Origin: Metallyticus violacea
Lineage: Eukaryota; Arthropoda; Insecta; Mantodea; Metallyticidae
DNA: 64,000 nt
Assembly (NCBI GenBank): GCA_030762175.1
Contig: CM060830.1
Span: 47,064,501-47,128,500, forward strand
Direction of reading: 5' to 3'
Position numbers and translations under genes: made by a program. Below are positions 47,456-60,900 of the stretch, piece by piece. Each line of letters begins with the position of its first letter. Within the stretch, counting starts at the first letter, position 1. Below the pieces are notes generated by a model. That model was not told where the DNA came from. It ran no database searches and saw nothing but the letters and a program-made list of their open reading frames with translations.

Positions 47456-48476
47456 CGAGAGTAACGTATGCCAATAATTCAGTTAAATTTTATTATGATT
47501 CTTGGTTGGGCCGTTGCTGCAGAAAATTGTTAACACCCTGTATAACAATTAACCAGCAATCAAAACTATCTCCTGAAATTCGCCGTTCTTTATATGAGAA
47601 GAGAACGAGAAGTTAGTTTAAAAAGATTCCTAGCTCTAAATGTTGGCTGCAAAACAGGGTGGGGGTTCGATAAGCAGAAAATAACAGTGCAGTGAAGGCA
47701 CAAAGTTAGTTAAAGGTCTTCCGCTGGAGAACATACCTAGCTAACGAGCAAAACCTCGCGTTGCTGACTACTATTTTTAAGGGCTGTTAAAAGTAATGTG
47801 GGGGGGGGGGGAGAACGTTCTGTCTGCTGATATCTGCATGGCACGCAAGGTTCCTCTTCCTGCTAATTGACCGCGAAGGTTCTGCACGGCTTTTTCTGCT
47901 CGCGTATTGCACCCGTGTTCGTGCTTAGCAGTGGCGGCTCGTGCCTCAGCAATATAAAATTCTTTACACTCTAACCTTAGAGTCAAAGCGATGTAAGTAA
48001 CCAAATGTGTATTCTGAGAAATTTAAGGTTATAGAACGTCATTAAAATAGTGGATATCCTAATTAACTGAATTTTATGGCATTTAAGTAGAGGGGTAACC
48101 ATATTATTACACTAAAATATCGTTCTATTAACTTCTTCAGACCTCGCTTTACGATCCCGATAGATGCTTAAGGTGTCATCGGCGAAGGAATAACAGAATA
48201 GATACCAACAAGTGTTTTACATAAAAAAACGCGATAAATTAGCAATAGGATCATTTATTTAATCATTTTTTGTTAAAAATCTACAACAAGAATACTGGTT
48301 TTGAGGCAGTTTTATTAATTTTTTCAATTATTTTTTGAATACTTAAATCTTAACAAAAACTTCTAAATACGCACTAAGTGAAATTAAAACTGTTAGTTGG
48401 GTTCAGGGAAACAGAGATGGCATTGTCAGCAATAGGCCCTATGCCTTCGGATATTCGAAAGACACAGCACCTTCCC

Positions 48477-48840
48477 TTTAACCGAATGGCGTGGCTTAAG
48501 GGGAAATGCGTTGTATTCCCATACGGGAGATTTCGAATTCAAATACCTTCGAGCCGCCACCCTGATTTTTTTAAAGTTATTTAGGCGAAGGCTGGCAGAG
48601 ATCTTTCAGCTTTACCATTTTACCTCATTTAATTTCGTTGATTCCGTTAGAGGGTCGAAAGTGGGCCAGGGTAAGGTGGACTAGTGCAGTGACAGTGCCT
48701 TGCCTTTTAAAATTTTTCTCCTCGGTGTCTGGCAAGGAAGCAGTTCTGGACACCTGGTGTCTACCTTACCTCATACCTTCCGCCAAGTGACCTTAATAGG
48801 GGCATAGGCACAAACGGCCATCCTGAGTAAAGGAAGAAAA
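48477..48840 (+). mobile_element. SINE-like repeat, family C', copy 2
   Basis: Blocks match 34418-34700: CGGGAGATTTCGAATTCAAAT, CCACCCTGATTTTTTT, GCTGGCAGAGATC, TTCGTTGATTCCGTTAG. The similarity is patchy, so the copies are old. Confidence 0.6.
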
Positions 48841-48849
48841 TCCGAAATG

Positions 48850-50870
48850 TACTTCTCAGTCTCGAAAATTCAGCGCCATCTCCTACCTATTATTGTATAT
48901 CATGACTTTTTTAAATTAATTAAATTTTAAAAGTTACACATAATCAATAAGAAATGATGGTGCAATGGTACATATTGAATAAAGCTTATTATGCTAATAT
49001 AAGAATGCAATACAGTAAAAACTACTCTCATAGTATCTATAACCTAACCTATTCTACTCCTTCGCTGAGAAAATACAATTATTCTTAAAATAAAAATATT
49101 CTCCCAAATCCCCAATATCTACTTGTGCTCCTTAAATATATTTTTGATGATATTTCCTAATTTTAAACTTTTTATCCCATTCCCTAGTTTATTGACCCAC
49201 AAATTAGATATGAATAGCATTCCTTTTGCATTCTCGTTTACATTTATCCTATAAACTTTCATTACCCAAACGGCTAAATGGAATCAAATCAAATCAAATC
49301 TAAATATTTTATTTAAATTTTTAATGCATTTTTGTTTCTTAACATCAAATTTTAAGCGTATGTAAAATGTATGAGATATTTTTGCTCCAGTAATTACCAA
49401 AATAACTGCCTCCTCATGTGCTGAAATTAGTCATCTAGAGCCGTTGTACAAGGTATTCCTTTCCGAACCATACTTATGTTTCATTTTTCACCAACTGATT
49501 TTGGGAGCTGAATAATGCATAGTCTCAAGAGTATGTGCATTTAGTTTTGTCTTAGGGGGTACATATATTTGACATATCGTTCTAGATTTTTGTGGTTCAT
49601 CGCTTTAACCGAAACACAATGTCATGCTACGTCATGAGCTGGGAGAGTGTAGCTTTGGGAGTACCTAAGATATAATGAAAGACCTTATGCCATAATAAAT
49701 ATTTTTATTATGTATCGTCTGAAAATTATTATTTAAATAAATAACAATCCTGATGCAGAACCTCAAGCCATAAAGGTTGACGGGGCCCTTACCTTTGGGG
49801 CGATGTTAACAGAGCCGAGGTTGTCAAGCGGTGAGTAGCATCGCTGGGTTAATCAGGGCGAAGAGCGAAGAAGATGCATCTTTTGGCTCTGCTGCCTCCT
49901 AATACAAATAGGGGGTCTTTACATTATGATGTAATGTTTACAAAATATTGTAACTGTAGCAACCATGAAAAGAGACTACGTATATGTTAGGGTCTTTCCC
50001 TAGCATTCGTGATTGTACTAAGCTCAGCATATTCTGTTTGTTGCCGAGCGGAAGATTATGTCACGGTAATATCCCTTAAGCGGTCATCAGATGCGGTAAA
50101 CCAAATGCTTTTCATTTAATAACTTAGAACTTTCTGATTCAGCTGAGCTATACAAATATATAAAATATTCTAGCAAATAAAATTTATTTTTTCATAAAAA
50201 GTTTGACTATATACTAAATTAATGCACCTCTAGGCCATACATGTGGCAATAATAATACTTTTTTTATAAAAACAACAAAATAAGGATATTAATTTAATTA
50301 TTAATTTATTTAATAAATAAACATAACAATTTGCATAAAATGAATATCAATTGATTTCAATACCTGTTTCTCATAAAAGTGAAATTGTATAGAAATTAAT
50401 GAATGGTGGTGTAAATTCTATAATTTTTAAAAATAGTATATGTTTATTAATATCTGTAATTTCACCTTCAATGTGTGGCAATATATTCGTAATAAAACAA
50501 ATTTAAATAACACCAATTCCTGTACTCGTTGGATCCAAAATCCTGCAGGAATTCGAAGTATCATAAGCGCTTTGTATTACTACACTGTTTTTATTTCTCA
50601 ATTCAACTGGCCTATAGGCACGCAAAATGCAACTGTTCTACAACTAGATTAAGTTATAAATTTCTTCCACGGTATTTTCCAAAAATCTGTTCAGTATCGA
50701 TTGAAATTGATACGACTTCCTTCAACATGGTCTGACACATTTTCATCCAATTAACGACCTTCTTTTGGACAGTGATATTTCAGCCACAAATTTTCCCCTA
50801 ATTATAACGGAGCATTCGCCTTGCCTTTATTGTTGAGATAGAGTATCGCTTTCCCCCAGTCATTAACTCG
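48850..50870. other. Unassigned AT-rich DNA
   Basis: No gene recognised. A GC-richer patch near 49780-49900 (GGGGCGATGTTAACAGAGCCGAGG) may be a SINE head, but its boundaries are unclear. Confidence 0.35.
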
Positions 50871-51120
50871 TCAGAAGTGGCATTGGAAGCTTGAGAGAGA
50901 CGGGAAACTTTGAATAGGCGAACTTAAGATCCCTTCACATTTATGCACCAGTCTTGGTAGAAGTTTTCGAGAACCGAATAATAAGCAGATATCGTAGCTT
51001 TCCCAGACCCCTGGATGTTGCCACTTTTTATTTGTGGGAGGAATAAACCTCCTCCCCAAACTAGTATAGAAGAAAACACTGTGAACACATGGGGGAACAC
51101 ATTTTGAAAATGTACATATA

Positions 51121-52372
51121 CTAGGGTGATCCAAAAGTTCACGGCCTGTCTCAGAGATGTCTGAGGATGTCCAAATCACTAGTATATCATACTTTAAATG
51201 TCGCGCTGTAAAGTTTCAGACACGTAAGTGTAGTCACTTGTTTATTATGATCGTATAAACAAATTAGTGTTAACATTTTCTACAAAATGGATATAAATGA
51301 AATAGGAGTGTAAATTAGTAACTTTTTGGGAAGGATTTAGCCCCAACCGAAGTACAAATGAAGTTAAGATTCCACATTAAAGAATTCTTCTCCTTTTTCG
51401 ACGGTTACAAGGAACTGTTGAGTTTAAGCGTGGAAGTATATCAATTCAAGATGATGAGCGTTCCGGGCGTTCCAAAACTGCTGCGATCGAGAAGACTGTG
51501 ACAAAACATCACATTGCAGTACTCAATGATCGTCGAATGACGGTAAGTAAATCAGCTGACATTGCATAGACCTAGATAATCCGTGTCCACTACATTTTAC
51601 ACGAAGTTTTGAATATGAGAAAGCTATCCGCTTGATGTGTGCCGCGTTTGTTAACAATGGATCAAAAGCGCATTCGAATGAACATTTTGCAAGAGTGATT
51701 AGACTTGTTTAAAAGAAATTCCAGTGAGTTTCTACGATATTTCATAATAGTAGATGAAACACGGATTCATCACTACACGCCAGGAGCAATCCAAACAGTG
51801 GGTGGCAACAGGTGAAAGTGCACCAAAGAAAGCAACAACGGTTTCCTCTGCAGATAAAGTCATGGCTAAGGTTTTCTGGGATTCTCATGGTGTGGTGCTC
51901 ATAGATTGCCTTCAGAAGGGCAGAACCATCACCGTGCGTGTTGCGTCTCACTACTAAACCAACTTAAGGATGCTATTCCTGCTAAACGTCCACATCTTGC
52001 GTAATAGAAAGTTCTCTTTCATCACGATAGTGCGCCTTCACATATGTCTGGGATTGTTGCTGCGAAACTGCATGACCTTTGCTTCCACATCCGCCATATC
52101 GCTGGATTTGTCTCCCAGCGATTACTTTTTGTTCTCAAACCTGAAGAAATGGCTGGGTGGACGAAGATACGCACCAAATAATGCGGTTGAAACTGATACA
52201 GATACTTATTTTTCATAGAGTTGTACAAAATTTATTTTACTGAGGGCATCAACATTTGGAAAGTCGATGAACTAAATGTATTGATTTACAAGGTGACGAT
52301 GATGAAAAAAAAAAGTAAATCCTAAATCTTGTGTTTTCTTGATCAGGCCGAGAACTTTTAAAACGCCCCCAG
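51121..52372 (+). mobile_element. Mariner, near full length, inactivated
   Basis: This is a 1252-bp element with terminal repeats CTAGGGTGATCCAAAAGTTC (left) and the complementary GAACTTTTAAAACGCC (right), preceded by TA. The transposase starts at 51287. Pieces in order are an S-I-S-I-Q-D-D-E-R-S-G-R region (51430-51470), V-D-E-T-R-I-H-H-Y-T-P with the first aspartate (about 51751-51783), F-H-H-D-S-A-P-S-H with the second (about 52017-52043), and D-L-S-P-S-D-Y-F-L-F with the third (about 52105-52134). This is the DD34D mariner layout. Several stops and frameshifts break the gene, so it is inactive. The open frames at 51754-51957 and 51970-52218 are pieces of it. Confidence 0.85.
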
Positions 52373-53716
52373 CATGTTTAATTTTTTTAATAATATTTAA
52401 TTTTAGGTTTTGATTTCATAGTTGGGCCTAGTGTTTGTTTCTCTGCATTTAAACAATTACAGCAACAGTAAATGCAGTTTTTGTTGCAACCGATATATGA
52501 AATGCACTGCAATAATAGCTGGTAAAAAGCATGTAAGCATTGAATGATAAGCTTTCAGCAAACTGTGTTAACGTCTCCTTTTTCTTAGAAGCAAAAAATT
52601 ACTTGTTTTTAAGTACTAGAATAAAATAATGTATAGCAAAAAGTGGAATATTTAGAATTATTCAGAAAAACAAATATCCCATCAGTTATTTTTTTCATTA
52701 TTAAGAATACGAACAATTCAACATTAATTTTTTTTAAATATGGCCAAAACTATGGAAATTAAGCAAGTGATTAAAAATAAGAGTTTTATCCCACAGTTAT
52801 AAATATTAAAAAAAATTGTTTTGTTTAATTTCAATTTGTAGCCCTACAGTTGTATCAGAATATAGTAGCATTCAATCTGTTAGGTTCTGTGCGTTTAATA
52901 AGCCTTTCAGTTAAAATTCAATAGTGAAATGTATATCAATTATTATTTTATTTATAGTTTAAGAATCATAGACATGCTGTAAAACGCATAAAAAATATAT
53001 GTGCCTTTAATAGAGAATACGATTGTGTTTTACTTGAAATACATTTTTCTTTAAAGGTTAGGTTAATTAGAAGTGTAAAACTTGAGTATGACTACGTAAC
53101 ACAATACAAGATTTAAACTTAGTTGGAATAATAGGAGAGTGAATAAAAACTTTGTTAGGAGATGCCGTGACTCCGTTAAAAGTGAGTGCTGCTAACCCAC
53201 CTGCTCCAAAGTGTTATTATATAATTGAAATCGCACAAAGAAGAGCAATAGTGTGGTGACGTAATGGTTGCATCTACAGCAACAAATGCACTGAATGAAC
53301 AAAAAAATCAGTCACGGTCATCGAAATTCAAATGTTGCTGTTGTTACAGCTCATGAGACGCTATACGAACAAGCAATATAGGCTTGTGCATCGTACTGAT
53401 GCAGGGATAGAGCGTAAAACTCAATGAGGCAAATTTCTTAAGCCGCGCCTTAGCCAACACCTAACCAAACCTAACTGAACTCTAATATAAGTAAATATTA
53501 GTTTTACAAGCAACCTGGTTAAACTCCAAACTGTTCAAATTGTGCTTTAGCAATGCCTCCACTCACTTTCCTGTTATTTTTGGCCAAGTTTAAACGTACT
53601 ATTTCGGTGCTCGACTATATTCAACTTTTTCAGGGACCAGCGTAAAAAAGTGTGAGTATTCTCATGACCTCATCAAATAATTGAGGATGTGATTCCTTTG
53701 CTTTGATCATGACATA
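52373..53716. other. Unassigned AT-rich DNA between two mariners
   Basis: No gene or repeat recognised. Confidence 0.4.
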
Positions 53717-54460
53717 CGAGGGTAAGTCAATAAGTTTCCGGTAAGGATTATCGCCATCACAAAAGCCTTATCTAACGTTATACTTTTATCTGCTAAGTAA
53801 ATATTTGCAACTGTAACTTCCGCTCCGCTGTGTTCAGTTGTTCAGATATAGTTGCACATAGAAGGCTATGTGTAGAATATTGTGACATGTTCAAAATGGA
53901 GTATCGAGCTGTTATTAAGTTCTTCGCAAAAGAAGGACTTACTCCAAATGAAATTAAACAGCGATTGGACAAAGATAGGGAAGCATCCCGCTCATATTCT
54001 ACCGTAAAAGAATGGGCCCAATTTTTTCAAATGGGTCGAGACTACGTGCTTCCATTAAAGATTAAAGGGGAGTGAAGCTGGGTGGTGTTGTGCGCCTTCT
54101 TCGCGACAACGCACCTGTGCACACAGCTCTTGTTGCAAAGGAAACTGTGAAGAAATGTGCCTTCAAGGAGATCGAACATTCACTCTACAGCCCGGATACA
54201 GCTCCCAGTGACCATTTACTCTTCTCAAAACTCAAGAAAGACCTTGAAAAATGGAAATTTAAGTGTGACGAACAAGTGATGGATGCTGTTTATGTCCATT
54301 TTGCAGACAAGACTTATGACTGACTATTTGGGGGGGGAGAGTCGAAATATGCGAGAAATATGTTGCAATAAAGGGTAACTATATTGAAACATGAAATAAA
54401 GTTTTTGTCTTTATCATACCTAGAAAAGGGTTAGGCCGGAAACTTATGGACCTACCCTCG
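53717..54460 (+). mobile_element. Mariner deletion derivative (744 bp)
   Basis: Near-perfect terminal repeats, CGAGGGTAAGTCAATAAG at the left and the complement of CGAGGGTAGGTCCATAAG at the right, bound this element. A TA precedes the left end and TC follows the right, one base off a TA duplication. The N-terminal frame 53830-54075 carries a helix-turn-helix (Y-R-A-V-I-K-F-F-A-K-E-G-L to A-Q-F-F). A second frame, 54072-54323, has L-R-D-N-A-P-V-H-T-A with the second aspartate and Y-S-P-D-T-A-P-S-D with the third. The part carrying the first aspartate is absent between about 54045 and 54090. The product is therefore catalytically dead, but the ends could in principle be mobilised by an intact relative. 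Confidence 0.9.
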
Positions 54461-55344
54461 TCTGAAGCCTTAATTCGTTCAAAACTAGATCATGGTTCGA
54501 TAGTCTATAATTCTGAAAGTTAATATTTTAAAAATACTTGATATTATACAAACAATAGCGTTAATAATTATCATACATTCCCTTGAATAAGTCCTAATGA
54601 ACTTTTATAGATCGAAGCAGATGAACCACTACAAAAACCAAATAGATAAAATGTTTTACAAACAACTTTGAGTTTAAATGCTTGTTAATTTAGTGCTGCC
54701 TACATCTTCACCGATGGTACTGATTTACCTCACGGAAATCGATGTGCTACCAAATTATTATACACTTTTCTCCAGTGAACTATTGGCATCAAAAAGCCTT
54801 AGAGTATATACAATTCAGTGCAAATAATCTTACCAATTACTATGACCCAAAAAATGTCTGTTCCTCTCTCTTCAGAATATATAATCTAACAATCCCACTA
54901 GTAAACAATATCCAGAACATATGTAACATAATTACTCAAGAAAATAAAGCATTACCCTGATGTGGATACCACATCTCGTCAATGTATAACAAAACGAACG
55001 AAGCTGCCAAGGAAACTTCATGATAACTTCCTATATACCCTCCCATCAAACGCCACAACGAAGTATAGAGTATTGGAAATAACTCAATAAAATAAAATTG
55101 ATTACACGAAATTAACTCACGATCATATTTTTTCTAATCACCAAGCTCCCTGATGTGACCTGCAATACGTTAATCACGTTTTTCAAACCAAAGAGACATT
55201 AATGAAATGTTCTTAAGTATTCGTTCAACATTAGGTGATTGCTACATATTCATATTCCTTTTGGTTTTAGGTTTAGAACTGACCATAATAATATAAAAAT
55301 TCTATTTTTTTTACTGATTTTGTGTTATAATTTTTTTTTTTCTT
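54461..55344. other. Unassigned AT-rich DNA
   Basis: No gene recognised; the open frame 54742-54960 has no motif. Confidence 0.4.
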
Positions 55345-55600
55345 GAGTAGTGTTTAACGCCCGTTTTTACTACTAAGGCACCACAGGCGGTGGACACTCA
55401 TGATACATGAGATGAAATGATATATCGGGAAAGCATTTTTTTTAAATAAAGGAAACGCTAAGTTTAGGGTACCTTCCCGGCATTTGCCATTTATGAGAAC
55501 TGAAAAAAACCTCAGTCAGAAAGGACGGTCCTGGCGGGACTCAAACCCCAGACCTCCCGCTCACGAGTCTGCGCCTTAACGACCTCGGCCACCCGTGGTG
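55345..55600 (-). mobile_element. tRNA-derived SINE, family B, copy 4
   Basis: This is the reverse copy: tail AGTGTTTAACGCCCGTTTTT, TACCTTCCCGGCATTTGCC body, B box near GGGACTCAAACCCC, and A-box-like CGACCTCGGCCACCCGT at 55580-55596. Confidence 0.85.
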
Positions 55601-56399
55601 GTAAAGTTATGATGTGAACCATAAGAGACACATCAACAAAGATACTTTAACAAGCTGGCGTAATTTGCTTTTCTTTCATCTTTCACCAAATGGTACAAAG
55701 CCCTCGATGACGACCGATGTAAAACATTATCAGTCTTGAGCATAGTTGCAGTTAGGGGGGTAACTACAGTAAAACAGCGAGATAAACGCAGGTCGGAAAA
55801 CTTAGAATCAAGAAAGTTGAACGAGTCGTTCCGTTTTGATCCGATGTAAAGTTTTCAGAAGTAGTTTTACCCAATAGAAGATATAAATCGCTTGACAACG
55901 AAATTTAGATGATTTTTTGTTAAGATCACGTTTAACATTTATTACATTCTTCCAGGTTATCAAAAAGGAGCGATACGTTTGTTACATATCTTGTTTCATA
56001 CTAGCGGAAGGAAGATTTAACGCACGATACGTCCTGTCCATTTGAAGGTATGTTCATAACTTCTTTAATAACTCAGATTGAATCTTGGAAGAGAAATAAA
56101 TAATTAATGTTTCCGGTAAGATTTGACCGTAATAGGCATACTTTGGCATAATGTAGGGAAACAGAACTTTTAAGAAATTAATATTTACTAACACAATTTC
56201 TGCATTTAAATAGTTTGAACATCTGTCTGGAAGTGTCGCGTATACATGTCGGGAACATTTCTGTCGAATACCGGACAAAAAAGACTAATGGCTATGGAGA
56301 AAAGAGGGGAGTTGGGGAGGACGGGTAAGTAATGGGAAGGGGACTCAGGGGTAAGGTATTGCATATGTTTGTACATATGTACATATATTTGAAACTATC

Positions 56400-56565
56400 C
56401 ACAGTAAATGTGATATATATATATTGGTGTGTGCATAATATAAATGAAAACTAACGTAATACTATTAATAATGTAACTAAAATAACAATAAGTAGAAAAG
56501 CTTAAGGAATAAAACACTAAGAAAAAGTCACAAATTTGTAATCGCTATATTTCGAACTGCTTGAG
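56400..56565 (-). repeat. Dispersed repeat R1, copy 4 (truncated)
   Basis: Matches the outer part of the foldback arms. The 24-base string beginning CGCTATATTTCGAACT and ending CTTGAG is shared with 20448-20471 apart from one base. The copy is cut off by a (GA)n tract at 56565-56597. Confidence 0.65.
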
Positions 56566-56600
56566 GGAGAGAGGGGGGGAGAGGGAGAGAGAGAGAGACG
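56565..56600 (+). repeat. (GA)n microsatellite
   Basis: A purine tract of GGGAGAGAG repeats. Confidence 0.85.
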
Positions 56601-58557
56601 AAGGTAATAAGCAAATGTTGCCACCCTGGCCGCAAGGTCGTACAACATCAATAATTATTGGCGTACTTGTAAATTTATCACAATAAGCGTTCATTTACTA
56701 CTATTGCTCCTAGCCTTCTCCACGATTTGCTGTTTAAACAGGAGAACTCCCAACCACCAATGAGGCTAAAACATAACACTAGCTTTAGAAATGTCAGGTA
56801 ATTGATAATCAATCGCCACTAATGGACATTTTCCTTACGAACTTTTTACCCCCAATCGAACACAGTACAACGGTGTAAACAATACACATTACACAATGTT
56901 ATATGCCCTGCAGAATATAATGCAAAAAGTTCCGATATGAGTCAACAGAGTTAAAAATGTTCTTTCAAAGGAGAAAATCGCATTTAACTGTAGATACTTA
57001 ATATTTATTACCTACATTTTTGTTAAAAATGGCTACATTTTTAATAAAATTATTTCAAAAGAAGTGGAAAACAATTCTCAGTAAACTTTTACTGTATCAG
57101 TAACAACTTGTTTGGTACTTTCTTCTCATTTGTTGCTATTTTTTGAAGGAAACACCCCCTCTCGCAACATCAGATCGAATTTAATCATAAACTTAGTCTA
57201 AAACTCTTCAAGCGAACTGTAAACCGATAGCTTACATATGCATGACATTGGCTCTCAAGTAATGACGTCAAAATGACATTCATCATTGTACTAATGAAAT
57301 TTTTACCTCCAGTGGCCAAACCCACTGTAAATTACAAACTACAAGGACGAATAAAAATAAACAGCATATGCAGTGGATGAAAACTGCTGTTTAAGATAAT
57401 TCCAGGACAGGCTTAACGAGATGATGGCGATAAAATGTGAACTGCAGCGTTAATTGCGGACTTTCTGTCCCGTTAGAGAAAGTCGTGCTAGTGTAGAACA
57501 TTCTGGGGAGATGTAGCCCAGTAGAATAACTGCACAGCCGTGAAGGGAGGACCGCTTGTGTTTCTGCCAGTCCAGGCGTGTGAACTAGCCCCTTCTCTCT
57601 CACCTGGGGAAGAAGGGAAATGAACACAGAGACAAGGGAATGGTGAAAAATCGATAGTTAAAACCACCTTGCCCATGCTGGAGCCACCACTGCAAGTACT
57701 ACTGTATCTCCTACTATATATCAGAGGAGGGTTTTGTTCTTTAGCAATCCTGCACAATATATAAGTTCTTCTAAAGTTTTGACAAGTTATCCTATTGTCT
57801 ATTTTATCCCCTTTGGAACAAATTTCTTTCGAGAGTTCAATCAATCTGGACCACTTTGCATATTTCTCTTTAGAAACACCTTATTGTGGTTTTACTGCAC
57901 CTCCCCTGCTGTAACTCACATTATCCCAAAAGGGAAGGAAGACACCAAAAAGGGCGAGAAATCTCGTGTCTTCTATCTTGATGAAACTTGATATCTGGGG
58001 GTTATTCGGGAATCGAAGCACGAATATAGTATTCGTTTTGTTATTTATAACTGTCATATTTCATATTATGTATTGTAATGCGAAGTTATGAGATTTTATT
58101 AACAATCAAAGCATAACATAAAGAGACTTTTTTAAGCCAGGAAAGGATATAAGTACTGGAGGTCAGCATGCATTACAATATTATTAAAAGCAGTATCATT
58201 ACAAATAAACACAAGTAAATGTTGTAGCTATATTTATAATGGATGCCCCGATAGTAATTTAACATTCATGGGTATATACCATATTGATTTCATTGTTTTC
58301 GGCGGTGATTTAGAAGATTTTATTTAATTATGTAAATTATTATGATATCCGCAGTGACTTTTAACACTTTATTTAATTGTAAATAGCAGAGATATTGGAA
58401 TAGGGAAATGAAAGCTACTAGTATATCTGCAGACTTTTCTTATTACATAAGAGCAAAAGCGAAAGGGGAAAATCTGGCATTTTAACCTACACAATGTGTT
58501 TCTCCTAGTATCAGTAGATTGGTCATGATTTTTACGTTGTGTTCGTTAGTCAGTTAA

Positions 58558-58960
58558 TGTTTATGCCTTTCAGAACGTTCTATACCAACCGGCCAATAAG
58601 CAGTAAATATTTTCAACTTTTAAAGCTGGCAATACTCCTGAGTATGCTTGGGTAGAAGGTTGTATATAAAGGTTGTATATAAATAGGCACAGTCGCCGAG
58701 TTTGTAGCATTCTAAGGCATTCCAAGACAGTCATTGACGACGAGCATTCTAAAGCACTTCTCAAGGATTCTCAGGCATTTACGACCCACATTCTAAGACA
58801 TTCCTCATTCGGTCGTCGGGGAGATTGGTGATTAGGCGCACAACTGATATATATTATGCAAGTGTAATGTATAGCCGTGTGATACCCAGGTTAAATCCTT
58901 GAATAACAAATAAACGATAATCGAGTGTAAACTTTGATTCCTACGAGAAAGCCGGACGGT
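58558..58960 (+). promoter_or_regulatory. Promoter-like block with tandem TATA boxes
   Basis: AGAACGTTCT at 58572-58581 is a palindrome resembling a heat-shock element. CCAAT lies at 58593-58597. AGGTTGTATATAAA occurs twice back to back (58657-58670 and 58670-58683). Downstream is a decayed repeat with ATTCTAAGGCATTCC, ATTCTAAAGCACTTC and ATTCTAAGACATTCC at about 58710, 58744 and 58791, then AATAAACG near 58910. The arrangement resembles an LTR promoter or a host promoter. No second LTR copy was found, so identity is open. Confidence 0.3.
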
Positions 58961-60900
58961 AGATCAATACTTAGCAATGCCTGACTGCAACGTGTTAATA
59001 ATTTAATGAAATGAATGTTTTCAAACCCTGGAAGCTCGCGGTCTTCAGAAGTACTTAGCTTGCCAGCGCGTCGAGTCAATTAACCACTAATCCAAGGGTT
59101 ACGGGCATTCATTTCAAGAGAGGAACCGTAGCTCCTTTGTAAAGAGAGGAATCTGGTCATTAAATGCACTTGTCTTATCGCATTCCTTCGTGTGTTTATA
59201 TTTGAGCGCAATTCCTGTCCCCATCCACTGTGTAAAGACAACGAAACGGTGAAAATCCCAGAGTTCCGATAGTCGAAGAAAGCACCTTTATCGGCTACGC
59301 AACCACTACAGGACGTCGCTAAAGGAAACACCCTTGTCGGAGATCCGATGAGAACCCACAAACCCCACAAATACCTTTCAATGTGAATATTTAAACCTTA
59401 AGTTGGCAAAACTAGCAGAATGACACTAAAACTATTATTTAATGTGATATATGGAAGGATATAGTTAAAACACTACAATAAATTCAAATTTTAAAATGAT
59501 TTATTTTAAATGAATTTATCAGTTATATATCACAAGGTACACTTCCAAGTATAGCAAAAAATTGATAAACACAATTCTTTAGCACTACAGTGATTTGGTG
59601 TGGTAAGAGAGGAAACACCACGTGTATCTACTATAAATGACAGTTGTTTGTACCTTCAGAAACAGTCAGCATCTCCCTTTCTTACCATGAATTGATTACC
59701 ACTGTAATAGCGAAATGTTACCCTCTATTTCTATCGCCTCTTCATAAGCAAGTTAAAAATTAGTTTGATATGTATCTGCTTCTCCGCTGTTCTAGGTGCT
59801 ACAAATCTAACACTTTTCTATTATTCTGAACATCCTTTTTGCCTCTTAACATGAAATTTTGTGCTAACATGTAATAATTATATAAATACTACGTGCTAAT
59901 AAATAATGAAAGGAATCAATTTTAAATAGTGATCTATACGTATTTATAAAATAAATAAATGTTTAAAGTTATAATTATTAACCACTCTGTATTTCGTAAT
60001 GTACCTCGTTATATAATTATTTATAAGTACCGAAATAGCTATGATAATAAATATAAAGGAGTATATAAGCATAATATACGTAATTATTAAGTAATTAAAC
60101 TTATGTTTTAACTATTTTTTGTAAAACACAGTGAATAATACTCACAACATGAGTTAATTTAGCTTAATTAATACATGTTTTGTTCATATGAGCAGCCGTA
60201 TTAATGTTCCTGTATTTTGTTTCCTTCATAAAACAGAATAACTTTTTCTGAGAAAGCAGCACCTTCAAGGACAGCAGCTCAAAGATGCATCTCCAAAAGC
60301 GGCAAACTTGAGAACTTGTGACGTCATAATTAAAATCAATGCATATCCTTAGATACATTGCCAAGTTGAGATTTAAAGACTGCTTTACTTTATGCAAGGC
60401 CTTTAATGTGGCTTCATTAGCAAGTTTTGTTCAAGAAATAAAATCACTTGCAACTATCTTCATAGCATTTATGATATTTTGCATTCTAACATCGATAGAA
60501 GATACTTCTTCTCTGCAGAAACTTCCTTCTTAGCACTTGTCCATATTTGAAATATTCTAAAGTGTACACCTGTACATTATCTCGTAGCAAGTGTGCAGTA
60601 GTGTGAGTGGTTTCTTTCATTAGTGCCTGGAGGGTTAAAAGACCCACAGCTTGTGTTCTTTTCAGAGAGATTAGTTCGATCAAAATGGACTTGTAGTAAA
60701 GGATAGGCCGACTATAGCATGCCCAGCTGCCTGGACCGTGCGAGCGATAAGGATATATTCTGGAAACCCTGTAGCACCTACCTGTCTTGATAAATATGGA
60801 TATTAAAATGCAAAGTGTAAAGCTTGTATTATAATTGAGATTAAGAAATGTATTTTATTTCTAACAATACCACTGTTTAATGTCTTTATTGTTGCAATAA

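Noticed and set aside
58700..58810. CRISPR-like spaced repeats (ATTCTAAG-type units)
   Set aside because: There are only three imperfect units with uneven spacing in a eukaryotic context. It is a decayed minisatellite or part of a promoter.
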